The notes under the pieces: model-generated
What the model was told of the DNA's origin: nothing
The model's database searches: none
The model's input: the letters and a program-made list of their open reading frames with translations, nothing else
Translations under genes and position numbers: made by a program
In this document: one piece after another, positions 16,439 to 25,861 of the stretch
Numbering within the stretch: position 1 is the first letter of the stretch
Layout of the letters: each line of letters starts with the position of its first letter
Source of the DNA: Telluribacter roseus
Lineage (GTDB): Bacteria > Bacteroidota > Bacteroidia > Cytophagales > Spirosomataceae
Reading direction: 5' to 3'
DNA: 64,000 bases
Assembly (NCBI RefSeq): GCF_017355915.2
Contig: NZ_JAFEUV020000006.1
Span: forward strand, 302,642 to 366,641

Positions 16439-17809
16439 CTAATTACTCGCGGTTTGGGTGAGTCCGAATATGTTACAGTTCTGAAATTCGGGTTCCACAC
16501 TGATAAACACATCGCCCTGCGCTTTCTTAAACCAATCTTCGAGCGCATTGTTTTTCTTATTCATGAGCACGATCTGCGCTATCTTTTCGTAATCATCACG
16601 CAGGTTAGCCGTATGGGGTTCGCTCTTGCTCTTATACCAGATGATACGCATGGCGCTGCGGCCATCCTCAGTACGGTACGAGATGGGCTGACTGATGCTG
16701 CCTACCTTCATGGTATCGATGGCGAAGTACAGGGCAGGGTCCATGGTAGCATCCAGGGCCAGGCGTCCTACACCCGTCTGGGGATCTTTCAGAATACCTC
16801 CCGCGTCGGCTGTCATTTTATCTTCGGAGTTATCCTTGGCGGCATTGGCGAACGTCAGCGTGTCAGACTGGATCAGCGTACGCAGGCTGTCGAGGTGACG
16901 GGTAGCTTCCGTAATGTCGGTACCGCGGTTGTAGTCGGGGCGGAGCAGGATGTGACGGGCGCGGTATTCAGCACCACGGGTTTCGACCAGCTGGATCAGG
17001 TGGAAACCAAACTGGCTCTCTACTACGTCGGATATTTCACCGGGCTTCAGCGCCAAAGCGGCTCCTTCAAACTCCGGTACCATCATGCCGCGCTTGGCAA
17101 AGCCCAGGTCACCGCCGGTTTTGGCCGAGCCTAAGTCTTCCGAGTAGATCTGCGCCAGCGTTGAAAACTCTTCACCGGCCAGAGCGCGCTTTCTGTATTC
17201 GATCAGCTGGCTGCGGAGCTTTTCTTTCTGCTCTTTGGTCACGGTAGCCAGACGTACGATATGACCAATCTCTACCTCGGCCGGAATGTACGGTAGACTA
17301 TCCTTGGGAATGGCGTTGAAAAACTTGCGAACCTCGCTGGGCGTAATCTTGACGTCACCGGCGATCTTCTCCTGCATGGTTTCCACGGTCATCTGCTCTT
17401 TTACCTGCTGACGAAGCTCGGTCTTGAGCGCGTCGATGCTCTTGCCGTAGGCTTCCACGATGTTCTTTTCAGAACCAAACCGCTGAATCATGTAGTCCAT
17501 ACGGCCACCCAGCTGGTTTTCTACCATCTTATCATCCACGGTCACCGAGTCAATATCGGCTTTGGCCAGCAGCATCTTGTTAATGATGAGCGACTCCAGC
17601 AGCTGACACTTATCGGGCGCTTTCTGACCGTTGGCGGCATAGCTCTGGTACAGCTCCTCCAGCTCCGACTTCAGGATATAGTAGTTGTCGACGCGAGCAA
17701 TGATCTTGTCAATGCTCACCCCTTTTTGTCCCTGAGCAAATCCGGTCAGGGAGATACCTAACAGGACCAGAGCCAGAAGGTTGCGAAATAGGTGTTGGTT
17801 AATTTTCAT
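16439..17809 (-). CDS. SurA-like periplasmic peptidylprolyl isomerase
   Basis: A 456-residue exported chaperone with a signal peptide (ALVLLGISLTGFAQ) and a SurA-type N-terminal helical domain (IDKIIARVDNYYILKSELEE). It has two parvulin (PPIC) domains at roughly 195-290 (EIGHIVRLA...GFHLIQLVETRG) and 290-395 (YRARHILLRPDYN...ISYRTEDGRSAMRI). It should assist folding of outer-membrane proteins, which fits the many barrels of this organism. Only 31 bases separate it from the upstream isomerase gene, and MoxR follows after 57 bases, so the three are probably co-transcribed. Confidence 0.92.
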   Translation of the reverse strand: MKINQHLFRNLLALVLLGISLTGFAQGQKGVSIDKIIARVDNYYILKSELEELYQSYAANGQKAPDKCQLLESLIINKMLLAKADIDSVTVDDKMVENQLGGRMDYMIQRFGSEKNIVEAYGKSIDALKTELRQQVKEQMTVETMQEKIAGDVKITPSEVRKFFNAIPKDSLPYIPAEVEIGHIVRLATVTKEQKEKLRSQLIEYRKRALAGEEFSTLAQIYSEDLGSAKTGGDLGFAKRGMMVPEFEGAALALKPGEISDVVESQFGFHLIQLVETRGAEYRARHILLRPDYNRGTDITEATRHLDSLRTLIQSDTLTFANAAKDNSEDKMTADAGGILKDPQTGVGRLALDATMDPALYFAIDTMKVGSISQPISYRTEDGRSAMRIIWYKSKSEPHTANLRDDYEKIAQIVLMNKKNNALEDWFKKAQGDVFISVEPEFQNCNIFGLTQTASN

Positions 17810-17840
17810 ACTGAGGTTTAATAGCTTGGCTAAAATAGTG

Positions 17841-20162
17841 TTATCGGACGAGTTTTTCTAACTCTTGTTCATTGACTTTTACCGGATACCGCGCCCGAAG
17901 CGAATCGAGCCACTGTTTTTCCAGAATTTTCTGGTAATCATTGATCACGCTGCCCCTTGCTTCGGCAAAGGTTTTGGCGCGGGCCGGCTCAATAGCCCGG
18001 ACCTGTACCCATACTACTTCGCCGTTGCGGTTGTATACCTGTTCGCCGGTTTCCCAGCGTGCCGGGGCGAGGTAGTCGTTGTCGCGGCCGAAGTATCCCT
18101 CGGCTATGCGGACAGATCCTTCCTTACGGGCATTGAATGACCGCTCGACATCCTGCTTCGCGCGGCTGTAAAACTGGAAGCTGATCCGGCGGTTGCGATC
18201 CTGCTCCGGTACCGGACGGAATGAGCCGTGGTCTTTTTCCATAATGCGCGTAAGCGGAATATTATTGCTGGTCAGGTACCTGACTACGTTCCGCAGACGG
18301 GCCGCCGACACCGAGTCGGGCTCATTGGCGGTACGGAAAGCCGAAACCTCTACCATATAGGCCGGATTACGCAGCATGATCGCCATCACTTCAAAGAGCT
18401 TCTCCCGCATCTTGGGAGAAACGTCACTTTTGCCTGCTTCGTACAGCAGCTCCTCCGCTTTGCTCTGCAAGGGGTAGGGGTTCTGCGTCAAGGTAGTACG
18501 TACCTCGCGCAGTACTGCGGTATCGGTAGCCGCTACCACGGTGGCCAGTGCCCGCTCGGGGAACTGGTACTTCGCTATATTCTGCTCGTACAGGCGACGC
18601 TGACCCACCGAATCGGCCAGGGAGCGCTCCCATACATTCTTTTCCATCACCTGCGACAGCAGTACCCCTTCCCGCAACTCGCTGATCAGGGCACGGTACT
18701 CAGGGTTCTTTTCTTCCAGGTGTTCTCTTTCATGAGCAATGATTCGCTCGTTCAGGAATTCGTTGTAAAAACGATTGATCATTACCTCTGGTGATACTCT
18801 CTCTGCCGCAGGCCGGGCCTGGGCGGGGCCGGAGGTACGGCGGTCCTGGCGGGACCGGACATAGTCCAGAAAATCTTTGACCGGAATGGTTTCCTTCTCT
18901 ATGGTAACAATAGCCTTACCCGCCAGCGTGGACGGCAGCGGATTGGGGTAGTTCCACTTGCCAGCTACCAGGGTACTATCGGCCAGGCGGGCTACCTGGG
19001 TCAGTACATCGGGGTTCTCCCGGATGGTGTACTGGCTGCGTATCCGGTTGGCCAGGCTCCTTTCCATGATTTTGCCACGGGTATCCGTTACTACTTTCTG
19101 GCGGAGCGTCGGAGCTACCATATTGTATGACTCAAGCGTACGCTTTTCGACCAGCCGGATAATGTGCCAGCCATAGGGGGTCTGGATGGGCTGGGAGTAG
19201 CTGCCCGGTGCCGTAAGCGCAAAGGCGGCCTGCTCAAAGGCAGGTACCATTTCGCCCGTTCCGAACAGCGGAAGAAGACCCGCCGCCTTGCGCGACTGGA
19301 AGTCGTCGGAGTATACCTCTACTACTTTTTCCCAGGCCTCGCCGTTCCGCAGGCGAGTATGGGCCTCTTCAATGCGTTTCTGAGCATTGGCTTTATCGGC
19401 ATCGGTCGCGTTGGCATTGGTGCGGGTCATGATGTGCGCCACCCGCAGCTTACCGCGCGTGGGGCGACGGTCGTGTACCTTGATCAGGTGGTAGCCCGAG
19501 GTAGTACGTATCGGCTGGGATATCTCGCCAACGGGTAGTTTATAGGCTGCTGTCTCAAACGGATACAGCATCTGGAACGCCGTAAAGTACCCCAGGTCGC
19601 CCCGGTTGGTGGGAGCCGTAGGGTCTTTGGAGAACTGAGCGGCCATGTCACCAAAATCAGCTCCTTCCAGAATGCGACCACGCATGGCTACGGCGGCCCG
19701 ATAGGCTGAAATGGTATCGGCCGGGGATGCATCCTGCGGTACGGCCACCAGGATATGCGAAGCGTGTACCTCCTGCCGGAGGCGCTCGTAGGCTTCGGCG
19801 GCCAGTTCTTCCACCAGGTTTTTGTCCACCAGGTAGTTTTTGGCCAGCTGATCTTTATAGGAGGCTATCTCTTCCTGAAAATCCGCCGTGGTGTCCCGGC
19901 CTTCCTGCTGGGCGGCCAGTACTTTCAGCTTCATGTTGGTATACAGCTCAAAGTACTCGCTGGCACTCAGAGCCGTAGTAGAATCGGCCGAAAAGCGGTT
20001 CTTGGTATACGACTGAAAAAACTCGTCGGTAGTAAAGGTACGACTACCTAGCTGGAGCAATACCGGAGCATCTGTTTTCTGCTGCTGAGGAGGAGCGGAT
20101 GTTTTGCACGAACCAATAAGAACGGTGGCAGATAGTGCCCAAAGCAAACGGGGGGTACGCAT
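17841..20162 (-). CDS. Parvulin-type peptidylprolyl isomerase lipoprotein
   Basis: A 773-residue lipoprotein. ATG 20162 is chosen over the 14-codon extension because it gives a signal with lipobox LIGSC near residue 19. Two PPIC domains are visible: HASHILVAVPQD...SGYHLIKVHDRRP and RVAHIMTRTNANA...YGWHIIRLVEKR. A long C-terminal helical region (about residues 350-773) contains RMEKDHGSFRPVPEQDRNRRISF-like charged sequence. It is first in the operon with the SurA-like isomerase and MoxR. Probable role: folding of envelope proteins at the periplasm-facing membrane. Confidence 0.88.
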   Translation of the reverse strand: MRTPRLLWALSATVLIGSCKTSAPPQQQKTDAPVLLQLGSRTFTTDEFFQSYTKNRFSADSTTALSASEYFELYTNMKLKVLAAQQEGRDTTADFQEEIASYKDQLAKNYLVDKNLVEELAAEAYERLRQEVHASHILVAVPQDASPADTISAYRAAVAMRGRILEGADFGDMAAQFSKDPTAPTNRGDLGYFTAFQMLYPFETAAYKLPVGEISQPIRTTSGYHLIKVHDRRPTRGKLRVAHIMTRTNANATDADKANAQKRIEEAHTRLRNGEAWEKVVEVYSDDFQSRKAAGLLPLFGTGEMVPAFEQAAFALTAPGSYSQPIQTPYGWHIIRLVEKRTLESYNMVAPTLRQKVVTDTRGKIMERSLANRIRSQYTIRENPDVLTQVARLADSTLVAGKWNYPNPLPSTLAGKAIVTIEKETIPVKDFLDYVRSRQDRRTSGPAQARPAAERVSPEVMINRFYNEFLNERIIAHEREHLEEKNPEYRALISELREGVLLSQVMEKNVWERSLADSVGQRRLYEQNIAKYQFPERALATVVAATDTAVLREVRTTLTQNPYPLQSKAEELLYEAGKSDVSPKMREKLFEVMAIMLRNPAYMVEVSAFRTANEPDSVSAARLRNVVRYLTSNNIPLTRIMEKDHGSFRPVPEQDRNRRISFQFYSRAKQDVERSFNARKEGSVRIAEGYFGRDNDYLAPARWETGEQVYNRNGEVVWVQVRAIEPARAKTFAEARGSVINDYQKILEKQWLDSLRARYPVKVNEQELEKLVR

Positions 20163-20289
20163 AGACTCAATTATAAATTCAAAGGCAAAGCTGAACGTGT
20201 GCATGTAGAATAATAAACAAGTTCAGCGGTCAAATATTGTACTAGTCCCAAAGTTAGGACCTTTTCGTACAGGATAAAAACACAATAAA

Positions 20290-20982
20290 TCAGCGTTTTG
20301 GTTTCAGACGCACCGTACTCGTCCGCAGATCATACGCCAGCTCGTAATGGAAGCTGTTGCCCAGGTTATTGCCCTTGAACTGCAGGGGTACCTGCAGGAG
20401 TGGTGTCACCAGCGCCTTCTCGTAGGTTAGTTCTGTACTGTGCTGGCCCAGGATATCGTCGTTGTCGAGGCGGTCGGCCAGCTGGAAGGCGACTCCCGCC
20501 GCCGACAGACCCAGCGACAGGTACTTGATGGGCGTAAGGGCAATGTCGGCCAGTTCGGCCAGTCCGGCCGGTACCTTTACGATATCGTGGTACTTCCGGA
20601 CCTCGGTCAGGGTTTTGCGGGCCTTGTCGTAATCATCTACCTCTACCAGTACCAGGGAGGCCACTACCCTGCCGTTTTTCGGAATAGGAATCTGGATCGC
20701 CTGAAAAGCCTTTTCGGCAAATACCTGTCCCTTACGGGCTTCCTGGATGCCCCAGCTGCCGTTAATGGTTTCGAGGGCCCGGCCGTTGGCGTCTACCGCG
20801 GTGAGGGAGTAGGCCATGAGCAGTTCGTCGCTGCGGGTGACCTTTTCTTCCAAGTCCAGCGCCCTGAGTGACGTGACCTGCAGGCTGGTCAGGGTTTGTT
20901 TGGGAGCCTGGCAGGCGGCCATAGTGGCTACGGCTACTCCCGCCAGTACTCCTCTTTTTATAAATCTTATACTTTCAGACAT
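20290..20982 (-). CDS. Lipoprotein of unknown function
   Basis: A 230-residue exported protein with a basic N-region (SIRFIKRG), a hydrophobic segment and lipobox TMAAC (Cys about residue 24). The mature part is mixed alpha/beta with no motif I recognise (SLQVTSLRALDLEEKVTRSDE; RVVASLVLVEVDDYDKARKTL; LADIALTPIKYLSLGLSAAG). It lies between the isomerase operon and the agmatine deiminase gene, all on the minus strand, with a 22-base gap from aguA that would allow co-transcription. Confidence 0.7.
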   Translation of the reverse strand: MSESIRFIKRGVLAGVAVATMAACQAPKQTLTSLQVTSLRALDLEEKVTRSDELLMAYSLTAVDANGRALETINGSWGIQEARKGQVFAEKAFQAIQIPIPKNGRVVASLVLVEVDDYDKARKTLTEVRKYHDIVKVPAGLAELADIALTPIKYLSLGLSAAGVAFQLADRLDNDDILGQHSTELTYEKALVTPLLQVPLQFKGNNLGNSFHYELAYDLRTSTVRLKPKR

Positions 20983-21004
20983 AGGGGGTACTCAACAATC
21001 CGGA

Positions 21005-22123
21005 TTATTTCGCAACGGTAACTTCGGGCTCCTGCTGGCTGAGGCAGTGGAAGCTACCCTGTCCCCAGATAATCTCAGACGCCAGCAGCGGGATGATCTT
21101 GCGGTCCGGGAAAGCTTCTTCCAGGATCTCCACGGCCACCTGGTCGTTGGGATTATTGAATACCGGTACGATGACCCCCGCGTTGCAGATGAGGAAGTTG
21201 GCGTAGGAGCCGGGCGCCCGGAAATTATCAATTAAGACTGCCTTGGGCATAGGGAGCTCTATGACGTTGAGCTGCTTGCCATTGACCAGGCGCATCTGAT
21301 GCAGGAGCTTCAGGTTGGTCTGCAGTACTTCGTAGTTTTCGTCGTTTTTGTCACGCTCCACGCAGGCTACTACGGTATCCTCATTCACAAAGCGTACGGT
21401 ATCGTCAATATGTCCGTCGGTGTCGTCACCGATGATGCCATCTTCCACCCACAGTACTTGCTCTACGCCGTAGTAGTTGTGGAGGTACTCTTCGATCTGC
21501 CCCTGGTTGAGGTGCGGGTTGCGGTTAGGGTTGAGCAGACAGGAGCGACTGGTCAGCAGCGATCCGGCTCCGTTAAATTCCACCGAACCACCTTCCATAA
21601 TAATGCCCGGCTGCACCGCCAGGAGTCCCAGGTGCTGGGCTATGGCCAGCGGGGTACGGTTATCATCATCGTAGGGAGGGTACTTGCCGCCCCAGGCATT
21701 GTGCCCCCAGTCGACGATCATTTTCTGACCCGTTTCGGGATTGATCAGGAAGGCCGGGCCGTGGTCGCGACACCAGGCATCGTTGGTAGGCTTCACCACA
21801 AACTCTATCTTGTTCAGGTCCACACCAACCGCATCCAGCCTTTCGATGACAAACTGCTTCAGTGGCTCATCGTTGGCTACGATACCTACGTTTTCGCCCT
21901 GGCTGATAGCCTTGATGAACTGGAGGTACTGCGGGCGCATCCGGTCTAGCTTATCATCCTGCCAGGAGGCGTCGTTGTGGGGGAATGTGAGCCAGGTAGC
22001 CCGGTGCGGGTGCCACTCGGCCGGAAAAAAGAAACCCAGTTGCTTGGGAGTGATAGTCAGTTCAGATTGTATGTTTGTCCTTTCCAAAACGATAGTAGTT
22101 TGTAAGTTCTGCTTCTTGCACAA
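21005..22123 (-). CDS. aguA: Agmatine deiminase
   Basis: A protein of about 372 residues that hydrolyses agmatine to N-carbamoylputrescine and ammonia. Guanidino-modifying-enzyme motifs are clear: WCRDHGP, MEGGSVEFNG, GDDTDGHIDD and the catalytic cysteine in GQGSFHCLSQQEP near the C-terminus. The start is uncertain: the longest frame begins with TTG at 22123 and another TTG at 22087 would give MERTNIQSELTITPKQLG; homologues usually begin near SELTITP. The next enzyme of the pathway, AguB, is encoded 10 kb away at 31791. Confidence 0.94.
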   Translation of the reverse strand: MCKKQNLQTTIVLERTNIQSELTITPKQLGFFFPAEWHPHRATWLTFPHNDASWQDDKLDRMRPQYLQFIKAISQGENVGIVANDEPLKQFVIERLDAVGVDLNKIEFVVKPTNDAWCRDHGPAFLINPETGQKMIVDWGHNAWGGKYPPYDDDNRTPLAIAQHLGLLAVQPGIIMEGGSVEFNGAGSLLTSRSCLLNPNRNPHLNQGQIEEYLHNYYGVEQVLWVEDGIIGDDTDGHIDDTVRFVNEDTVVACVERDKNDENYEVLQTNLKLLHQMRLVNGKQLNVIELPMPKAVLIDNFRAPGSYANFLICNAGVIVPVFNNPNDQVAVEILEEAFPDRKIIPLLASEIIWGQGSFHCLSQQEPEVTVAK

Positions 22124-22259
22124 GAGCGCTGCAAAGTTCGTAAAGTAGAGAACAAAATTTACTATGAATAGACTCCCTTTGGGTATGGATCTTGCATATA
22201 TTGCTTTTTAAGTACCTACTTCGTACTATTGTATAGCACATACTATTTTAATTAAAGCC

Positions 22260-23174
22260 TTGAAAGACATTATCTTATATGCAGTACCTGTATTTATAGG
22301 GTCCATTATCCTGGAGGTACTGTACCTGCGTCATTTACAGCGGCACCACGACCACTACCACACCCGCGACACGGTGAGCAGCCTGTCTATGGGTATCGGT
22401 AATGTCATTACAGGCTTTGTGTCCAAGGCGGTGGTATTTGGGGCTATTACGCTGTTTTACCAGTTTCGGATCTTTGAGCCGGACCGCACGCAGTGGTGGT
22501 ACTGGGTGGCTATCTTCTTCGCCGACGATTTCAGCTACTACTGGTTTCACCGGACCAGCCACGGCGTCAGGTACTTCTGGGCGTCGCACGTTGTACACCA
22601 TTCGTCGCAGTTTTATAACCTCGGTACCGCGCTCCGCCAGACCTGGACCGGCAATCTATCCGGAAGCTTTATCTTTTACCTCTGGATGCCGCTGCTGGGT
22701 TTTCACCCGGTGGATGTAATCCTGATGCAGTCCATCAGTCTGCTTTACCAGTTCTTTATCCATACCGAAGCCGTGGGCAGGCTGCCCCGGCCTATTGAGT
22801 TTATCTTCAATACGCCTTCGCACCACCGTGTGCACCACGGCTCGGATGTAGAGTACCTCGACAAAAACCACGCGGGTATCCTGATCATCTGGGACCGGAT
22901 GTTTGGGACCTTTCAGGCAGAGGGGAAGCGGCCCCGCTACGGCCTCACCAAAGACATCAATACCTACAATCCCTTCCGGATCGCGCTGCACGAGTGGATG
23001 GATATAGGCAGGGATGTGGCGAAGGCTCCTTCGCTACGGGCGGCTCTGGGGTACATCTTCGGCCCGCCGGGCTGGAGCCACGACGGCTCCCGCCAGACCA
23101 CCGATCAGATGCGGCAGGGGATAGGGGCAGAACGGCAGGCGGCAGTGGAGCAAACTGATAACGTCACTAATTAA
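22260..23174 (+). CDS. Sterol desaturase / fatty acid hydroxylase family protein
   Basis: A 304-residue integral-membrane protein of the di-iron desaturase/hydroxylase superfamily. All histidine boxes are present: HRTSH, HVVHHSSQF and HHRVHHGSDVEYLDKNHAG. Several membrane spans surround them. It probably hydroxylates or desaturates a lipid; the exact substrate cannot be deduced. The start codon is TTG at 22260: a stop lies just upstream and the next in-frame ATG would delete the first membrane span. It overlaps the convergent kinase-like gene by 8 bases. A second family member is cut off at the left edge of the window. Confidence 0.9.
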   Translation: MKDIILYAVPVFIGSIILEVLYLRHLQRHHDHYHTRDTVSSLSMGIGNVITGFVSKAVVFGAITLFYQFRIFEPDRTQWWYWVAIFFADDFSYYWFHRTSHGVRYFWASHVVHHSSQFYNLGTALRQTWTGNLSGSFIFYLWMPLLGFHPVDVILMQSISLLYQFFIHTEAVGRLPRPIEFIFNTPSHHRVHHGSDVEYLDKNHAGILIIWDRMFGTFQAEGKRPRYGLTKDINTYNPFRIALHEWMDIGRDVAKAPSLRAALGYIFGPPGWSHDGSRQTTDQMRQGIGAERQAAVEQTDNVTN

Positions 23175-24156
23175 TTTGTATCTGGTGGTAGGCCAGCCAC
23201 TCCTTTGCCATCCCCAGGTACCTCTTCAGGTAGTTCTCACTCAAAAAGAAGTTGGACCAGTTGTCAAACCGCTGCGACTGCACGCCCAGGTAAAAGATCC
23301 AGATAGCCAGACCCGCCTGCGGCAGCCATCTTTTCTCTTCCTCGTCCAGGGGTGTAACTGACTCGTAGCCCGCCCAGAAGTGTTTCAGCTTTTCCTGGTA
23401 CTTCTGCTTGTCGGGCTCGGTATGGTAGAGCTGCATAGTAGTATAAGCCAGGTCGTAGAACAGGTAGCCATTCCCACAGAAATCAAAATCAAACAGGGTA
23501 ATCTCCGACGCGTCGGTAATGTGCATGTTGTCGTACCACAGGTCCAGGTGGATGGCTCCCCGCCGTACTTTGCTATTATCTATCTTTTCAAATTCAGCAC
23601 GTAGGTACTCCCCGGCTTTCCGGATGTACTGCATTTCCTCGTTGTCTTCCGAAAAGTGGATGCGGGCGTAGGTATAGGGCAGGTGTACCAGCGTGTCTAG
23701 ACTATACGTGACCCGGTCGAGTGTCACTCCCTGGGTGATCAGGTGCAGTCGGGCCATCAGGGTACCTAGCTGGTAGCTGGTTTCGAGGGAGAAGTCGCGT
23801 ACTTTCTTCCCTTCGGCATAGGTGAATAGTACCCCGTACCGAGGGCCTTCGGGGGCCGGCAAGGCTTGTATTAGCTCTCCCTGGGTATCGGCTACCGCGT
23901 ACGAAACCAATACGCCCTGCGCCTGTAAGAGATTCAACAGCCGGAGTTCCTCAGCAATCTCCTGTTCCGTTCGCCAGTTGAAGCTATATACCCGGAACAC
24001 GTACTTGCGGGTACCGTCCGTAACGATATAGGAGTGATTGATGCCCGTACGGAATAGGGTGCAGGTAGTGGCGGGGCTGAGCCCGTAGTGCTCCACTAGG
24101 TACTGTCCGATGTGTGGGGCGGATAGGGTGGAGTTGGTGACGGGGAAATGGGACAT
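23167..24156 (-). CDS. Aminoglycoside-phosphotransferase/homoserine-kinase-type kinase (SrkA-like)
   Basis: A 329-residue protein with the APH kinase fold. The catalytic loop is GAIHLDLWYDNMHI and the metal-binding motif TLFDFDFCGNG. The N-lobe has TLFRTGINHSYIV and KYVFRVYSFNWR. This arrangement resembles homoserine kinase type II and the stress-response kinase SrkA rather than a resistance enzyme. The phosphoacceptor is unknown. Its 3' end overlaps the convergent desaturase gene. Confidence 0.82.
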   Translation of the reverse strand: MSHFPVTNSTLSAPHIGQYLVEHYGLSPATTCTLFRTGINHSYIVTDGTRKYVFRVYSFNWRTEQEIAEELRLLNLLQAQGVLVSYAVADTQGELIQALPAPEGPRYGVLFTYAEGKKVRDFSLETSYQLGTLMARLHLITQGVTLDRVTYSLDTLVHLPYTYARIHFSEDNEEMQYIRKAGEYLRAEFEKIDNSKVRRGAIHLDLWYDNMHITDASEITLFDFDFCGNGYLFYDLAYTTMQLYHTEPDKQKYQEKLKHFWAGYESVTPLDEEEKRWLPQAGLAIWIFYLGVQSQRFDNWSNFFLSENYLKRYLGMAKEWLAYHQIQIN

Positions 24157-24203
24157 AGTAAGGAAGAGGTGGGTGAATGGCTGAGAATGTATACAAAGAT
24201 AGA

Positions 24204-24950
24204 TTATCTACCTCCTGCTACATCCACCAGTGCTCCCGTAATATAGGAAGCTTCGTCCGAGAGCAACCATAGTATAGTATTGGCTACCTCTTCGGGCTGT
24301 CCGGCCCGCTTCATGGGGATCGCCTCCCTGACCCGCTCCGGACGATTGGGCTCGCCAGCCTTACCGTGGATGTCGGTGTAGATGGTACCAGGCCTCACCG
24401 CATTGACCCGGATGTTTTCTTCGGCTACCTCTTTGGACAGTCCCAGCGTCATGGAGTCAATGGCGCCTTTGGTGGCGGCGTAGTCAATGTACTCGAAGGG
24501 GGAGCCCAGCCGCGAAGCCATGGACGACACGTTGACAATACTACCTCCGGAGCCGTGGTTTTTGGCAGACATGCGTTTGATAGCTTCGCGTGCGCAGAGA
24601 AAGCTGCCTACCACGTTCGTCGCGAATACCTTGTGCAGCCGCTCGGCCGACATCTGTACCAGTCTCTGCTGGGGCTCTATGATACCGGCGTTGTTGACCA
24701 GGGCCGTAAGGGTACCTACTTCGCGATCTATGGAGCTGAACATACGCACTACCTGCTCTTCATCCGATACATCTGCCTGGTACGCGTAGGCCTCTCCACC
24801 TCCTTCCCTGATCCGGCTTAGTACCGCCTGGGCCGCCTCCTGATTCTGGCGGTAATTAATACATACTACATAACCTTGTCGGGCGGCAAGAAGGGCCGTG
24901 GCGGCCCCGATTCCCTCGCTTCCGCCGGTAATCAGAATAGTTTTCTTCAT
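24204..24950 (-). CDS. Short-chain dehydrogenase/reductase (glucose dehydrogenase-like)
   Basis: A 248-residue classical SDR with TGGSEGIGAA at 8-17, NNAGIIE, SIVNVSSMAS (catalytic Ser), YAATK (catalytic Tyr/Lys) and the C-terminal YITGALVDVAGGR. The last motif is usual in the 3-oxoacyl-ACP reductase / glucose 1-dehydrogenase branch. The in vivo substrate is unknown. It lies 48 bases from the kinase gene start on the same strand. Confidence 0.88.
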   Translation of the reverse strand: MKKTILITGGSEGIGAATALLAARQGYVVCINYRQNQEAAQAVLSRIREGGGEAYAYQADVSDEEQVVRMFSSIDREVGTLTALVNNAGIIEPQQRLVQMSAERLHKVFATNVVGSFLCAREAIKRMSAKNHGSGGSIVNVSSMASRLGSPFEYIDYAATKGAIDSMTLGLSKEVAEENIRVNAVRPGTIYTDIHGKAGEPNRPERVREAIPMKRAGQPEEVANTILWLLSDEASYITGALVDVAGGR

Positions 24951-25048
24951 GGTTGTTCAAGGATTGTGACTACTGGCTGCTAGTTCGACACATATCCATA
25001 CACTACGTACAGCCCCTAAACATACGTAATTTTAAAATTCATATCCGC

Positions 25049-25855
25049 CTAATCGAGCAGCAGGTTGGCCCTGTACCGTGGGTGCTGGCGCTTCTGGTAC
25101 CAGATCGTGAACAAGGCCACCGCCAGCAGTAGCTCCGACAGGTCACCTCCGTAGTACATCAGCTTAGCCCCGGCCCGTATCTCTTCGGCGGGGTGGGGCG
25201 AATGCAGTGGGTACAGATAGGCGTACATAAATTTGCTCAGGTACGCATGGGCTGCTATGCTGAAAAATAGTACTCCCACTCGGAGCCCGAGGCTGGGGCG
25301 CCGGGGCGCAGGATCAGGACCCGCGATGGACCAGGTGAACAGGTACCCCGCCGCCAGAAAGTGGATGTGGACCAAGTGGTGCAGCGCCGGACTGGTAAAG
25401 GTAGCGTTGTAGAGAGGGGTCAAGTACAGGACGTACATGCCGCCGATGTTCAGCAGGAGGGCCGTAATGGGATGGCTCAGGAAGTAGAAAACCGAGCTAC
25501 GCAGGATGGTCGTTAGGGTACGGGCTGCCGGGGGAGAGAGTGACTTGAGCGCCAGCGTAATGGGGGCTCCCAGCACCAGCCCCAGCGGTGCCAGCATCCC
25601 GATCAGGAGGTGCATCAGCATGTGGCCCCGGAAGTCCTGATGCGCGTAACTCATCATGGCGGGCGACCCCGCTACGGCCAGCAGTACCATACCGCTCATA
25701 AAGCTCAGCGTACGCCAGGAGTTCCAACTCCGGTGGGTAGGGCGAAGCTGCCATACGGCCGCCAGATAAAGGACTGCCAGCAGGGCCAGTACTATCAGAG
25801 GTATATACTCTCCTAACGTACTGCTACTGGTATGATGGGCGTGGTGCTCGTGCAT
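25049..25855 (-). CDS. CtaG-type cytochrome c oxidase assembly protein
   Basis: A 268-residue polytopic membrane protein. A histidine-rich N-terminus (MHEHHAHHTSS) could bind copper. Conserved features are MMSYAHQDFRGHMLMHLLIGMLAPLGLVLGAP, HPITALLLNIGGMYVLYLTPLY and HHLVHIHFLAAGYLFTWSIAGPDP, the pattern of the caa3-oxidase CtaG family. It is thought to help deliver copper to cytochrome oxidase in the cytoplasmic membrane. It is translationally close to the DUF2243 gene (6-base gap), with which it commonly pairs. Confidence 0.88.
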   Translation of the reverse strand: MHEHHAHHTSSSTLGEYIPLIVLALLAVLYLAAVWQLRPTHRSWNSWRTLSFMSGMVLLAVAGSPAMMSYAHQDFRGHMLMHLLIGMLAPLGLVLGAPITLALKSLSPPAARTLTTILRSSVFYFLSHPITALLLNIGGMYVLYLTPLYNATFTSPALHHLVHIHFLAAGYLFTWSIAGPDPAPRRPSLGLRVGVLFFSIAAHAYLSKFMYAYLYPLHSPHPAEEIRAGAKLMYYGGDLSELLLAVALFTIWYQKRQHPRYRANLLLD

Positions 25856-25861
25856 GGTACA

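Noticed and set aside
22124..22259. Riboswitch upstream of the desaturase or aguA
   Set aside because: Only 136 A+T-rich bases and no recognisable conserved motif.
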